Shown here piece by piece: positions 37,857-46,337 of a DNA stretch of 64,000 bases (the stretch's first letter is position 1; every line of letters begins with the position of its first letter). The stretch is from Bacteroidota bacterium (lineage in GTDB: Bacteria > Bacteroidota > Bacteroidia > NS11-12g > UBA9320), in contig NVWV01000004.1 in NCBI GenBank assembly GCA_002746305.1, forward strand, positions 186,001 through 250,000. The letters run 5' to 3'. The position numbers and the translations under genes were made by a program. The notes below the pieces were generated by a model that ran no database searches, was not told the origin of the DNA, and saw only the letters and a list, made by a program, of their open reading frames with translations.

Positions 37857-38894
37857 TTATTTTTGCTGAGAAGATTTGTCATACCCTTCCGGCAATTGAA
37901 ACCCATAAATCCTTGCATAGACCCAAAGCGGTGGAAGGTAAATTTCAGATCTACGTGCATCTATTTTTTTAATGTCAATTATGGGATTTAAAATAGCCTT
38001 TCCTTTGTGTGTGTTCATTGGAGACCCATAAATAGAATACGGCTCTTTGCAAGCTCTTGATACAGAATTATCTTTCCAAAAGGAATACTCAGCGTTACTG
38101 AATTCTCCGTTGTGAACTGCCGCCAATAGAACAGAATCTAAAAAGGTAGCACTGTTAACGTTACTCTTTGAATACACTGGATCACATTCATTGAAAAGGT
38201 GAGCGAGAACGAAGCCTAACCCGCCGCTTTTGGTTGTTGAAAAAAAGCCATTAGAACTCGTAAGCTTTATAATAGTATTTAGATTGAGACTATCTGCCAA
38301 CTGAACCGTTGTATTAAACACTTTTGTTTTGATGGAATCATCTAAAAACGTAAACCCGGAATATGAGCTTGATGTAATAAAGGAGACTCCTCCATCCATA
38401 AAATTTCTTGAGAATTGATCTGTGGAAATAATAATGTTCATATTAGTGTACCAATCTAGGTCTAAATTGCCTTTGTAAACGTTGTTATATATATCATAAT
38501 CACGCAAAGCATTTTGAGCCTTTTCGGTATTGAAAAATGAAGACATGGATGGATTAGTTATGTAATATTTTAACACCGTTTTTCGTAAACCTGTTTTCAT
38601 TTCATAAACCAGAAAATCAGCTGCTTCGGAGTACTTCTTTAGTGAAATGGCTAACTTGATAGCATTAATGTCATCAAACATGACGTTATCTAAAAAAGTT
38701 TCAGGATACGTTTTAATACACTCGGAATAAAAAGCCAAAAGAATGTTACTATCCAAGCTTATGGCATATGCTTCTAAGGCGGTGTTTTTGGTCTCATAGT
38801 ATTGCTCAATATCTATACCAGTTGAGTCTTTATCCGACTGTGCATAATTGTAAAAACAAATAAGTACTAACGCTAAAAGTAATGATAATCTCAT
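37857..38894 (-). CDS. Secreted protein of unknown function
   Basis: About 345 residues from ATG 38894 ('MRLSLLLALVLICFYNYAQS', a clear signal peptide); the ATG at 38933 would place 13 polar residues ahead of it. The mature part is alpha/beta mixed with no motif I recognise: 'EYSFWKDNSVSRACKEPYSI' and 'IYLPPLWVYARIYGFQLPEG' are the most distinctive blocks. Co-transcribed with the small gene downstream. Function cannot be inferred. The 166 bp upstream to the hydrolase gene hold nothing recognised. Confidence 0.75.
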   Translation of the reverse strand: MRLSLLLALVLICFYNYAQSDKDSTGIDIEQYYETKNTALEAYAISLDSNILLAFYSECIKTYPETFLDNVMFDDINAIKLAISLKKYSEAADFLVYEMKTGLRKTVLKYYITNPSMSSFFNTEKAQNALRDYDIYNNVYKGNLDLDWYTNMNIIISTDQFSRNFMDGGVSFITSSSYSGFTFLDDSIKTKVFNTTVQLADSLNLNTIIKLTSSNGFFSTTKSGGLGFVLAHLFNECDPVYSKSNVNSATFLDSVLLAAVHNGEFSNAEYSFWKDNSVSRACKEPYSIYGSPMNTHKGKAILNPIIDIKKIDARRSEIYLPPLWVYARIYGFQLPEGYDKSSQQK

Positions 38895-39060
38895 GGGTCT
38901 GGTTATTTTATTATTGCATAAGAACGTAATCACTCCTTGTAAAAGTATTGAGCCCAGTCTAATGATAAGTTGTACTAACTAGAAATATATTTTGGATGGT
39001 TTTGCAACGTTTGGACATTCATGAGCTACAAGCTAAATCCATGAAATGGACGCTATTGAT

Positions 39061-39705
39061 TTAGTAATTTAACTTATCCCTTAGAACAACATTTAACTCA
39101 TCTGCATTCGTATATACAGCAAAGTGTCCTCCAGGAATTTGAGCATCAGCTTTGTCGCGGTTGCTGCTAAATACACGGTCTTTGGTGGAGTGAATATGAA
39201 AGAATGGTGTGTCTGAATGAATACCTTGCCAATTAGCAATTTGATTCATTGCCCATTTCAAATGCTGAGGACTGCTATTCTCAAAGCAAGATTGTAATAC
39301 TTCTTGTTCTTCAGGATTGACTAGAGAGAATGCGTAGGCAGTAAGTTTATTTGCATTTTCTAACATTGAGTTGGGTAAAAGGTCTGGAAAGTGAACTGCT
39401 CCAGCTAAGCTCATATACCAAGGTTTTTCTTCTTTACTCTTAATTGTTGAGATCAGGATAAGTTCTTTTACTTCAATTAGGGCAGCAATTTCTTGAGCCA
39501 CGATTCCACCAAAACTTAACCCGATTAAAGTTGGGTTTTGATGCTTGATTCCCTCGGACATTCTACCCGCATATTCTTGCAAACTTTCGTTGGGTTTGTT
39601 CTCAATCCAAGGCAAATGTGTGTGATTGTCTGGAAAGTTGATTCGAGAAAAAACACGTTCGTCTGCTCCAAGACCCGAAAGGATGTAGTAATGTGTGTTT
39701 TTCAT
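39061..39705 (-). CDS. Alpha/beta-fold hydrolase
   Basis: A 214-residue small alpha/beta hydrolase without signal peptide. Start 'YYILSGLGADERVFSRINFP' has the oxyanion-loop GLGAD. The nucleophile elbow GLSFGG puts Ser64 at the centre. 'PFFHIHSTKDRVFSS' supplies the acid and 'GGHFAVYTNADEL' the His. Such short forms are common in Bacteroidota, often annotated as esterase-like. Substrate unknown. It stands alone, with the pseudogene region upstream. Confidence 0.85.
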   Translation of the reverse strand: MKNTHYYILSGLGADERVFSRINFPDNHTHLPWIENKPNESLQEYAGRMSEGIKHQNPTLIGLSFGGIVAQEIAALIEVKELILISTIKSKEEKPWYMSLAGAVHFPDLLPNSMLENANKLTAYAFSLVNPEEQEVLQSCFENSSPQHLKWAMNQIANWQGIHSDTPFFHIHSTKDRVFSSNRDKADAQIPGGHFAVYTNADELNVVLRDKLNY

Positions 39706-39784
39706 TAAGAGCCCAATGTTATAATAAATATTGGGCTATCAGGCAATTTAAGACGTATACTTTACCTAAATAGACAAGTATCTA

Positions 39785-40060
39785 AAAGCTTTGTACTACC
39801 CCATAGATCTTAAACTGTAGTCCTTCATCCATTTGGTGCTTATTCAGAGGGAAATTCAGCCAAGCTATGATGAATAAACTTCATCCAGAGCATTTTCTCA
39901 TTGGGATTGACATCGGGCATATATTCGTCAGCCATCAATGGAATTTAGGATTCTTCCATATTCCTTATCAGAATAATAATGAGTCAGTTCTATAGTATTA
40001 CTTCTTTCAAACCATTGTGTAACTGTGCTGAATGTAATTCTTCCTCCTGATTAATTAGGT
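39785..40060 (-). pseudogene. Frameshifted 3' remnant of a ChlI/MoxR-like ATPase gene
   Basis: Minus-strand translation in pieces gives 'TQWFERSNTIELTHYYSDKE' + 'YGRILNSIDG', then after a deletion 'ADEYMPDVNPNEKMLWMKF', then after a further shift 'NKHQMDEGLQFK'. These match the C-terminal ~85 residues of the intact ATPase at 47842-49350 ('TEWFERGKTVELTHDCSDKE', 'NEKMLWMEF', 'KHQMDEGLQFK'). At least two frameshifts and one deletion break it. The most upstream part ('NQEE') joins across another deletion. The flanks of the 39706-40149 gap hold nothing else recognised. Confidence 0.88.
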
Positions 40061-40149
40061 CTGCTAAGACTTACAGGTAGCCTAAAAAACACTTAGAACA
40101 AGGACATCATAAGTGGCAAACTAAGGAGCCACGACTGTTCTTCCTATAA

Positions 40150-41631
40150 TTAATGAATGTTTGAATTTTCAACATCCTTTAGCACGATGGAGTCTGCTTT
40201 GTTATCTCCATAAATACGCATTGATTCTATGGTTAGATTTTGTACGTCATCAAAAACCATTGCTGGCCGATAATCTGGTTTCTTAATCTTAAGCTTTATA
40301 TTTTTCATGGTTAAACCATCCACATGTCTTACATAAAATCCCCAAGAGGGTAATTCGCCAAACATAGAGAATTCGGGATAGTGATTCTCTAACTCAGGCA
40401 CATCATCCAACCGATAAACTGGCATGTTGGCATAGGCCTTACTCCCTCTTCCTGGATAAATAATTTTAATATTCTCCAAGGTCAAATTTTCTATATTATA
40501 CCCCTGAAGACCTGTAATTGATGAAGGGAACACATTATGAAAATAGGGAAGTTCTGGGCCACGGATTTCATACGCATAATCAGGGTGCTTAAATGGAACT
40601 TTTACTTTTATATTTTTGATTGTAACATTTCTTAATATACCTGGTCTTTTTGCCTTTCGTATCTTTCCTATCCTAATAAAAATCGCGTTCCCCGTATTTA
40701 CTGCCTTAATATTCTCTATCATTACGTTTTCGATAATTCCACCTTGTACAGACTCAATAGCAATAGCCGAGCGGTAAGTATCAAATACTTTTATGTTTTT
40801 AATCACCACATTCTTAATTTGACTAACCGATGATGTTCCCAATTTAATCGCACAACCACTAGACCGGATGGTGCAATTTGCAATGTAAATGCTATCACAA
40901 AATTCTGTTAAATCCCATTCTTCAGACTTCAGACAGATACCATCATCTGATGAATTTATATAACAATTGGTAATTCTAACATTTCGACAATCCAAAATAT
41001 CAATTCCATCATTGTTCCAATACGTATCACTTTCTACTCGAATATTATCAATAATCAAATTTCTACATATCTCATAAGTTTGAACCCAGCTTGCCGCGTT
41101 TTTTATCGTTACATCGGTAACCCTTATATTTCGGCAATTCATAAATTCAATAATTTGAGGTCTTACGGTCACATATGGTCTTTTTTCTCGAAAGATATAG
41201 TCAGAGCTATCAATTTCCCCAGCATAAAAAAGACTATCAATATTTAATGCCAATTGAGCTCCTTGTCCATCAATAGTGCCCTTGCCTGTTATAGCAATAT
41301 CATTTGCGCCATCAGCCATAACCAAGGCTTTCCATCTATTGAGTGTAATATAATGTGAATGATCAACGCTGCCCAATAACACAGCCTTGCTTTTTAAATG
41401 CAGTTCAACACCGGATTTTAAAACAATGCTACCAGAAATAAAACGGCCTGAAGGAACAATTACACGTCCTCCACCTTCTTCATGAGCTCGATCTATGGCA
41501 GACTGAATAAACAGGGTATTCACTGTTTTTCCATCTGGCACAGCACCATAGTCTAAAATATTATAATCCTTCGCAAACGAAGAAAAATACATTAAAAACA
41601 GAATAACACATAGGGCATGTCGACATTTCAT
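40150..41631 (-). CDS. GH28-like right-handed beta-helix glycoside hydrolase
   Basis: About 493 residues from ATG 41631 ('MKCRHALCVILFLMYFSSFA', signal peptide). It opens with the pectate-lyase-like 'ILDYGAVPDGKTVNTLFIQS' and 'GGGRVIVPSGRFISGSIVLK', then a long run of beta-helix coils ('NIRVTDVTIKNA'). GH28 acids are present: NNDGID (Asp about 208) and SSDDG (about 229-230). The usual GHG is replaced by 'SSGCAIKLGTSS', as in a bacterial GH28 branch of unclear specificity. Probably secreted to the periplasm and acts on uronic-acid or related glycans. It is divergent from the lipoprotein at 41786. Confidence 0.87.
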   Translation of the reverse strand: MKCRHALCVILFLMYFSSFAKDYNILDYGAVPDGKTVNTLFIQSAIDRAHEEGGGRVIVPSGRFISGSIVLKSGVELHLKSKAVLLGSVDHSHYITLNRWKALVMADGANDIAITGKGTIDGQGAQLALNIDSLFYAGEIDSSDYIFREKRPYVTVRPQIIEFMNCRNIRVTDVTIKNAASWVQTYEICRNLIIDNIRVESDTYWNNDGIDILDCRNVRITNCYINSSDDGICLKSEEWDLTEFCDSIYIANCTIRSSGCAIKLGTSSVSQIKNVVIKNIKVFDTYRSAIAIESVQGGIIENVMIENIKAVNTGNAIFIRIGKIRKAKRPGILRNVTIKNIKVKVPFKHPDYAYEIRGPELPYFHNVFPSSITGLQGYNIENLTLENIKIIYPGRGSKAYANMPVYRLDDVPELENHYPEFSMFGELPSWGFYVRHVDGLTMKNIKLKIKKPDYRPAMVFDDVQNLTIESMRIYGDNKADSIVLKDVENSNIH

Positions 41632-41735
41632 ATTTTCACCAAACAAATACCATTTAGCGTGCAATGTACATATATTTTCAATACAACCCTTGGCGAAACA
41701 ACCATCCTTATTTTGACAGAAATAGGCCCTAATTA

Positions 41736-41767
41736 TTTGGCAAGTTTATCGCTTCTTATTAGTTTTG
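41736..41767 (+). promoter_or_regulatory. Full-consensus Bacteroidota promoter for the 41786 lipoprotein
   Basis: TTTG at 41736-41739, 20-nt spacer, TAGTTTTG at 41760-41767, a complete match to TTTG-N17-23-TAnnTTTG. It lies 18 bp ahead of ATG 41786, giving a leader of about 12 nt. Confidence 0.55.
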
Positions 41768-41785
41768 TAAACAACGCTTTAATCC

Positions 41786-42802
41786 ATGCAGACTATTCGA
41801 TTATTTCAATTTATTGCCTTGTTTTTGGTTACCATTTCTATGGGCTGTAATGGTAGTTCGTCAAAAAACATGTCCGAGCTTGAAAACAAAAAATCATCTG
41901 ACCCAACTGTTTCTTTAAGCAACAGCAATACATGGAATAGCAAAAGCACAACAACCTCATTCCTAATTCGATCTAAAGCATTGCTGGCAACAAGATTTAA
42001 GTCTCTTGATGAATTTAAATCCCGAATTAGAATTGAATATGACAATGACTCCGCTTATTCAGGTGAATCAAGTTCTGAAAATTCGAGAGTACTATTGACG
42101 TATATCAGTAATGGCCAAAAAGTGATTAGTGAATTAAAATCAGGGATCAGTCAGGGTGATATATTAAAAGTACAAGATGCAGATTATTGGGATCAGTCTA
42201 GTTTTATTTTAAGATCCCCTTATTCTATAAGAAATAGAATAGATCTCGGTAAAATTTATATGCTTGCTAGACGAAGACATCATATCTTTGGAGAAGGAGA
42301 TGTGGCTTTTTATGATTTAGCCGAAGCATCTGTAAAAAACATAACTACCTATAATTTAGCATACCAAAATGCTAAAGACAGTTCAGAGAAGGGCTATATT
42401 AACACCTTTAATCATGTAACTGCACAGGCATTTGTAACTACTTTTTTTTCAGAAGAACTTGCTGATTTCATGGCAGATGTTCACGAGCGTCATCACATGC
42501 CAGAATTAACAACTGGAAGATTTACAGAAGAACAACTCAATGATTCGCTAAATTACCCTCTGGATAATTACGTAGATATGATTAATAATGAGGTAGGGCA
42601 AGAAATTGGCATTCAACTCCGAAAAAAATACAATATAAGTTCTGAAACACGATGGACTCCAGAACTACTTACTAACTTTCTGAATGACCTCCAAAGCTAT
42701 TACATTTGGGCCTTAGAAATTGGCCTAAAGCCTTTTAGACCTACAGATGAATTAGTGATTCGTTTCTCAAACAAAATAAATGCAGTGTTAGATGGGGTAT
42801 GA
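41786..42802 (+). CDS. Lipoprotein with a DUF6973-like domain
   Basis: A 338-residue lipoprotein: lipobox 'TISMGC' (Cys 21), then a Ser/Asn/Thr-rich linker to about residue 60. The region 'YINTFNHVTAQAFVTTFFSE' followed by 'VHERHH' and, later, 'DMINNEVGQEIGIQLRKKYN' has the spacing of the DUF6973 pattern (N..H.....HE....D..NN..G..IG), seen in Bacteroidota surface proteins and some toxin-like proteins. The histidines and acidic residues suggest a metal or hydrolytic site, but this is inference. Flanked by the GH28-like gene (divergent) and the pentapeptide gene (convergent). Confidence 0.65.
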   Translation: MQTIRLFQFIALFLVTISMGCNGSSSKNMSELENKKSSDPTVSLSNSNTWNSKSTTTSFLIRSKALLATRFKSLDEFKSRIRIEYDNDSAYSGESSSENSRVLLTYISNGQKVISELKSGISQGDILKVQDADYWDQSSFILRSPYSIRNRIDLGKIYMLARRRHHIFGEGDVAFYDLAEASVKNITTYNLAYQNAKDSSEKGYINTFNHVTAQAFVTTFFSEELADFMADVHERHHMPELTTGRFTEEQLNDSLNYPLDNYVDMINNEVGQEIGIQLRKKYNISSETRWTPELLTNFLNDLQSYYIWALEIGLKPFRPTDELVIRFSNKINAVLDGV

Positions 42803-42839
42803 TTTGAATTTGGCATTCTGCCAAATATTTAACCCTTAA

Positions 42840-44096
42840 TCAATTAAGAACTTTCGCCAATCGATATTTAAACTGCTCTTTTCCCTCTAGAGTGTCTGTT
42901 AATACTTTGTATCGTTTTACTATTTCTTCAGCTCCTGTGATATTCCATTCTTTTAAATTGTCCAGCCAATCTTCATCGACTACCATTCCTACTAAAATAG
43001 CCTCACTCAAATCTACACCACTCATAGCTATTTCGGTAAGATTTGCGTTTGTAAGGTTGGTGTTGACCATACCTACTCCTTTCAAATCACAACCCGTTAA
43101 ATCTGCTTCGTTTAGCATAACACCATTTAATTCTGCCCAATGAATAGTGGCATCTCGTAAATCTGCTTTTCTTAGTTTAGCATTGGTCAAATCTGCCCCA
43201 TTTAAAACAGCTTGCTTTAAATCAGCCTCATTCAACTCAGCCCAACTTAAATTTGCCCTTTTTAAATCTGCCCCTGTTAAATCTGCCCCTGTTAAATTGG
43301 CCCTACTTAAATTTACTCCTCTTAGGTTTGCTCCTTTTAAGTTTGCCCAACTCAAATTTGCGTCCTCTATATTAGCACCACTTAAATCAATACCACTCAA
43401 ATCTATTCCTTGTAAATCTGCATTCGTTAAGTCTGCCTGAGAAAAAGAGGTACTTTGTCTTATCCTAGAAAAGGAGTTTGAATCCATTTTTATGATAGAC
43501 AATGCTAACAACAACTGACCTCTTTCAGGACTCAACTCTTTCTCCGATACACTGTCTTTTTCGAAAGACTTGTACGGTTTAAAAGAAGAACTTAAAGTTA
43601 CTATTCTGTCAATTGTTTCATCACTCAACGCTTTATTTGGATTACTATTTACTTCATTTTCAACCTTATCCAAAATATGTTTCATTAAAGACATTAGTTT
43701 ACTTTGTCTCACTGAAACAATCATTTGTGATTGTTCTTTTAGTCTTATGCTTTGAGTTTGAAGTTGATTCTTGTACATCGTATTCTGTTTGTATACACCT
43801 ATACTAAAAACCAGAACACTCACGATAATTAACACAGACACAACCCAAATAAAAGAATACCTATTTTTCTTAGAAGAACCTGTCGTTTTATGGTTTCGGA
43901 ATAAGGAAGCAAGACCTGTTTTGTTGTTCCAAATAAAGAACAGCATCCCTAAGAACGAAATAAAACCCAAACATCCCATAAAACCTAGCCAAAAAGAATA
44001 GTCTCTTTCTATATAAGGTAATCGAAGGTATCCTAAAGCCCAACCCATTGAAACACAGAGCGTAAGGCCAATTAAACGATACATTTTTCGATTCAT
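42840..44096 (-). CDS. Membrane-anchored pentapeptide-repeat protein
   Basis: A 418-residue protein. Two TM segments near residues 10-55, a third at about 85-105, then a likely coiled coil ('QLQTQSIRLKEQSQMIVSVR'). From about residue 218 to 375 there are about 30 pentapeptide repeats of the A(D/N)LXX type ('ADLTNADLQGIDLSGIDLSG', 'ANLTGADLTGADLKRANLSW'), which fold as a right-handed quadrilateral helix. The C-terminal 45 residues are non-repeat. Pentapeptide proteins include DNA mimics and signalling scaffolds; this one looks like a membrane-bound scaffold. Convergent with the DUF6973-like gene. Confidence 0.88.
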   Translation of the reverse strand: MNRKMYRLIGLTLCVSMGWALGYLRLPYIERDYSFWLGFMGCLGFISFLGMLFFIWNNKTGLASLFRNHKTTGSSKKNRYSFIWVVSVLIIVSVLVFSIGVYKQNTMYKNQLQTQSIRLKEQSQMIVSVRQSKLMSLMKHILDKVENEVNSNPNKALSDETIDRIVTLSSSFKPYKSFEKDSVSEKELSPERGQLLLALSIIKMDSNSFSRIRQSTSFSQADLTNADLQGIDLSGIDLSGANIEDANLSWANLKGANLRGVNLSRANLTGADLTGADLKRANLSWAELNEADLKQAVLNGADLTNAKLRKADLRDATIHWAELNGVMLNEADLTGCDLKGVGMVNTNLTNANLTEIAMSGVDLSEAILVGMVVDEDWLDNLKEWNITGAEEIVKRYKVLTDTLEGKEQFKYRLAKVLN

Positions 44097-44210
44097 GTGG
44101 TAAAGATAACTTTCTATCTGAGTTATGTAAATAGTAGAAAATCGAGTAAACTTAAACGGACAAACTGAAAATTTAAATGCCTTTAATCTTCTTATCTTGC
44201 TTACAAACTC

Positions 44211-44239
44211 TTTGTAGTTATTACGCCTTCATAATATTG
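44211..44239 (+). promoter_or_regulatory. Candidate promoter of the GH106-like gene
   Basis: TTTG at 44211-44214, 17-nt spacer, TAATATTG at 44232-44239 (one mismatch to TAnnTTTG). Start ATG is at 44254. Confidence 0.35.
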
Positions 44240-44253
44240 CTTATTTTTACTTC

Positions 44254-46260
44254 ATGAAATTGAAATACCCTTTATTAATTGGTACCATCCTATTGCTTAC
44301 CGTTATGGGTTGCGAACAAGGTTTTAGCCACAGTAATAAAGAAGAAGTAATTGCTTTTTATCCTTCATCCAAACCTTGTACTCGTTGGTGGTGGTTTGCA
44401 ACCAAAATCAAGGAGTCTGATGTTAAACACCAGCTGGATTGGGCAAAAAAGAACAATTTTGGTGGAGTGGAAATTGCATGGGTATACCCACTTTACCGAT
44501 ACCAGAAAATGTATGCAAAGAAATACAACCGTTATTATCCTGAAGATACAACTGCTCAAAAATGGCTCAGCCCAGCTTGGTCTGATATTGTTGCATATAC
44601 CAAGTCATACGCAGATTCAATTGGTTTGGCCTGCGATTTCACCTTTGGCAGTGCTTGGCCTGTTGCTGGAAGCAATATCGATAAGGAACATAGTACTCAG
44701 ATTTACGGCGATTCTTCATTTAATCAAGAACTCACTTTTGCATGGTCTTGGCCAACAAATCAAAAGGTGATTAACCATCTGGATAAAAATGCTTTTGCCC
44801 GCTTTTCACTCCCTATTGGCAATGCTTTGAAAAGTGCCCTCAGAGGATCTAAATCAGCTTTATTTACAGATTCTTGGGAAATTAAGCTGAACGCTACAAA
44901 TAAGATTTGGACTCCTGGTTTTGACTCCACATTTAAAGAAAGCTTTGGTTACAATTTGATTCCATACATGGAATCTGGCCTGGACTCATTTCCAGATGTT
45001 CGTTATGATTATATGCTTCATCTGGATGAATATGTAACCAACGGATTCTACAAACCTTATGTAGAGAAATGCAAAGAATTAGGTGCATGGTCTCGGGTAC
45101 AATGCCTAAGTTCACCAACAGATGTTATGACCACTTATTCACTTGTTGATATTCCAGAGACTGAATCGATGCTGAACAATCCTAATTATTCTAGAGTAGT
45201 TAGTTCATCTGCTTGCTTGGCTTCTAAGAGACTTATATCAAGTGAAACATTTACCTGTATGTATGGATTCCCCAGCACATACCTTCGTCAAGAGCAAACT
45301 GCAGATCTGAAAATGGTAGCCGATGCAATGTTTGCACAAGGGGTTAATCACCATTTTTATCATGGAATGCCATATAATCCTGAAGGATCAGATAGTATAG
45401 AATTTTTTGCAACTACTTATTTTGGGCCTGGCGGTAGCCTATCTCCTGAGCTGCCAGCTTTCAACTCATATATTGGAAAAGTCTCAGGCATCCTTCAAAA
45501 AGGCAAAACTTACAGCGATGTTGCTATGTATATCCCCTATGAAGACGGAGTTATGAAAGGAGCATACCCTGCCGAAAAACAAAGGGTATGGGTTTGGGGA
45601 GAATATGAGTTGAGATATATCAATCCTCCGAAGGAAGTAGAAGGATATCACCCTTTATGGATTAACAGACACTTTCTTGAAAAAGCAAAATTTAAGAATG
45701 ATAAATTGATGGTAGGTGACGCACAATTTTCTCTCCTTTATGTTGATGTAAACTACATGGATATTAGGTCACTGAAACGAGTACTGCAATTAGCAAAAGA
45801 AGGTTTACCCATATGCCTGAAACAGCACCCTAAAGAACCTGGAAAAATAAAATCAGGTGTTTTCTCTGATTTGATTAATCAGTTAGTCTCCTTAAGAAAT
45901 GTCTCTAAAGATTTTCAGCAAGTAATTGCCCATTCTCCTCTCATTCAAGGAGATAGCTTGCCAGAATATTGGTGTAGAATAGAAAACGATGGTACTGCTT
46001 ATTTATTTTTGGCCCAATGGTCTTCCAAAAATCTGAAATACCCAGTATACTCTGGTCAATCTTTCATGAGAGCGTCTCAGTTTAAAAAATTGACATTTAA
46101 TTTAAACGGACAAGAACGTACACTTAACATTGAATTTAAGCCTTATCAATCTGTGATACTTAAAATTCCACGGGAAGGGGAGGTCGAGTTTGTAGACATT
46201 ACATTCAACCCGAAGGATCCAATAATTCGCAAGCGAGAGGAACAAAGAATGCATTTCTAA
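44254..46260 (+). CDS. GH106-like glycoside hydrolase lipoprotein
   Basis: A 668-residue lipoprotein (lipobox 'LTVMGC', Cys 20). Family-typical blocks: 'CTRWWWFATKIKESDVKHQL' and 'NNFGGVEIAWVYP' near the N-terminus, 'LFTDSWEIKL', 'LVDIPETESM', 'KRLISSETFTCMYG', and 'NHHFYHGMPYNPEG'. These resemble the alpha-L-rhamnosidase family GH106 and related unclassified hydrolases. It is shorter than typical GH106 enzymes (900+ aa) and lacks the C-terminal sugar-binding domain, ending soon after 'YQSVILKIP'. Likely displayed at the cell surface or periplasm and acts on rhamnose-type side chains. Another specificity is possible. Confidence 0.82.
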   Translation: MKLKYPLLIGTILLLTVMGCEQGFSHSNKEEVIAFYPSSKPCTRWWWFATKIKESDVKHQLDWAKKNNFGGVEIAWVYPLYRYQKMYAKKYNRYYPEDTTAQKWLSPAWSDIVAYTKSYADSIGLACDFTFGSAWPVAGSNIDKEHSTQIYGDSSFNQELTFAWSWPTNQKVINHLDKNAFARFSLPIGNALKSALRGSKSALFTDSWEIKLNATNKIWTPGFDSTFKESFGYNLIPYMESGLDSFPDVRYDYMLHLDEYVTNGFYKPYVEKCKELGAWSRVQCLSSPTDVMTTYSLVDIPETESMLNNPNYSRVVSSSACLASKRLISSETFTCMYGFPSTYLRQEQTADLKMVADAMFAQGVNHHFYHGMPYNPEGSDSIEFFATTYFGPGGSLSPELPAFNSYIGKVSGILQKGKTYSDVAMYIPYEDGVMKGAYPAEKQRVWVWGEYELRYINPPKEVEGYHPLWINRHFLEKAKFKNDKLMVGDAQFSLLYVDVNYMDIRSLKRVLQLAKEGLPICLKQHPKEPGKIKSGVFSDLINQLVSLRNVSKDFQQVIAHSPLIQGDSLPEYWCRIENDGTAYLFLAQWSSKNLKYPVYSGQSFMRASQFKKLTFNLNGQERTLNIEFKPYQSVILKIPREGEVEFVDITFNPKDPIIRKREEQRMHF

Positions 46261-46337
46261 ATCGGACTAGTCAACCATATAGACGTATATTCCCATTGTA
46301 AATAAGACTTATAAAATCCAATACATACTGTACATAA

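Noticed and set aside
42892..43440. Plus-strand ORFs rich in Lys/Ser/Pro/Ala opposite the pentapeptide gene
   Set aside because: They are the reverse reading of the repeated A(D/N)LXX codons and show the same periodicity; the minus-strand frame is the real one.
42990..43440. Repeated AAATCTGCC-like DNA that looks like a short tandem or CRISPR-like array
   Set aside because: The period is 15 bp and follows the pentapeptide codons; there are no spacers.
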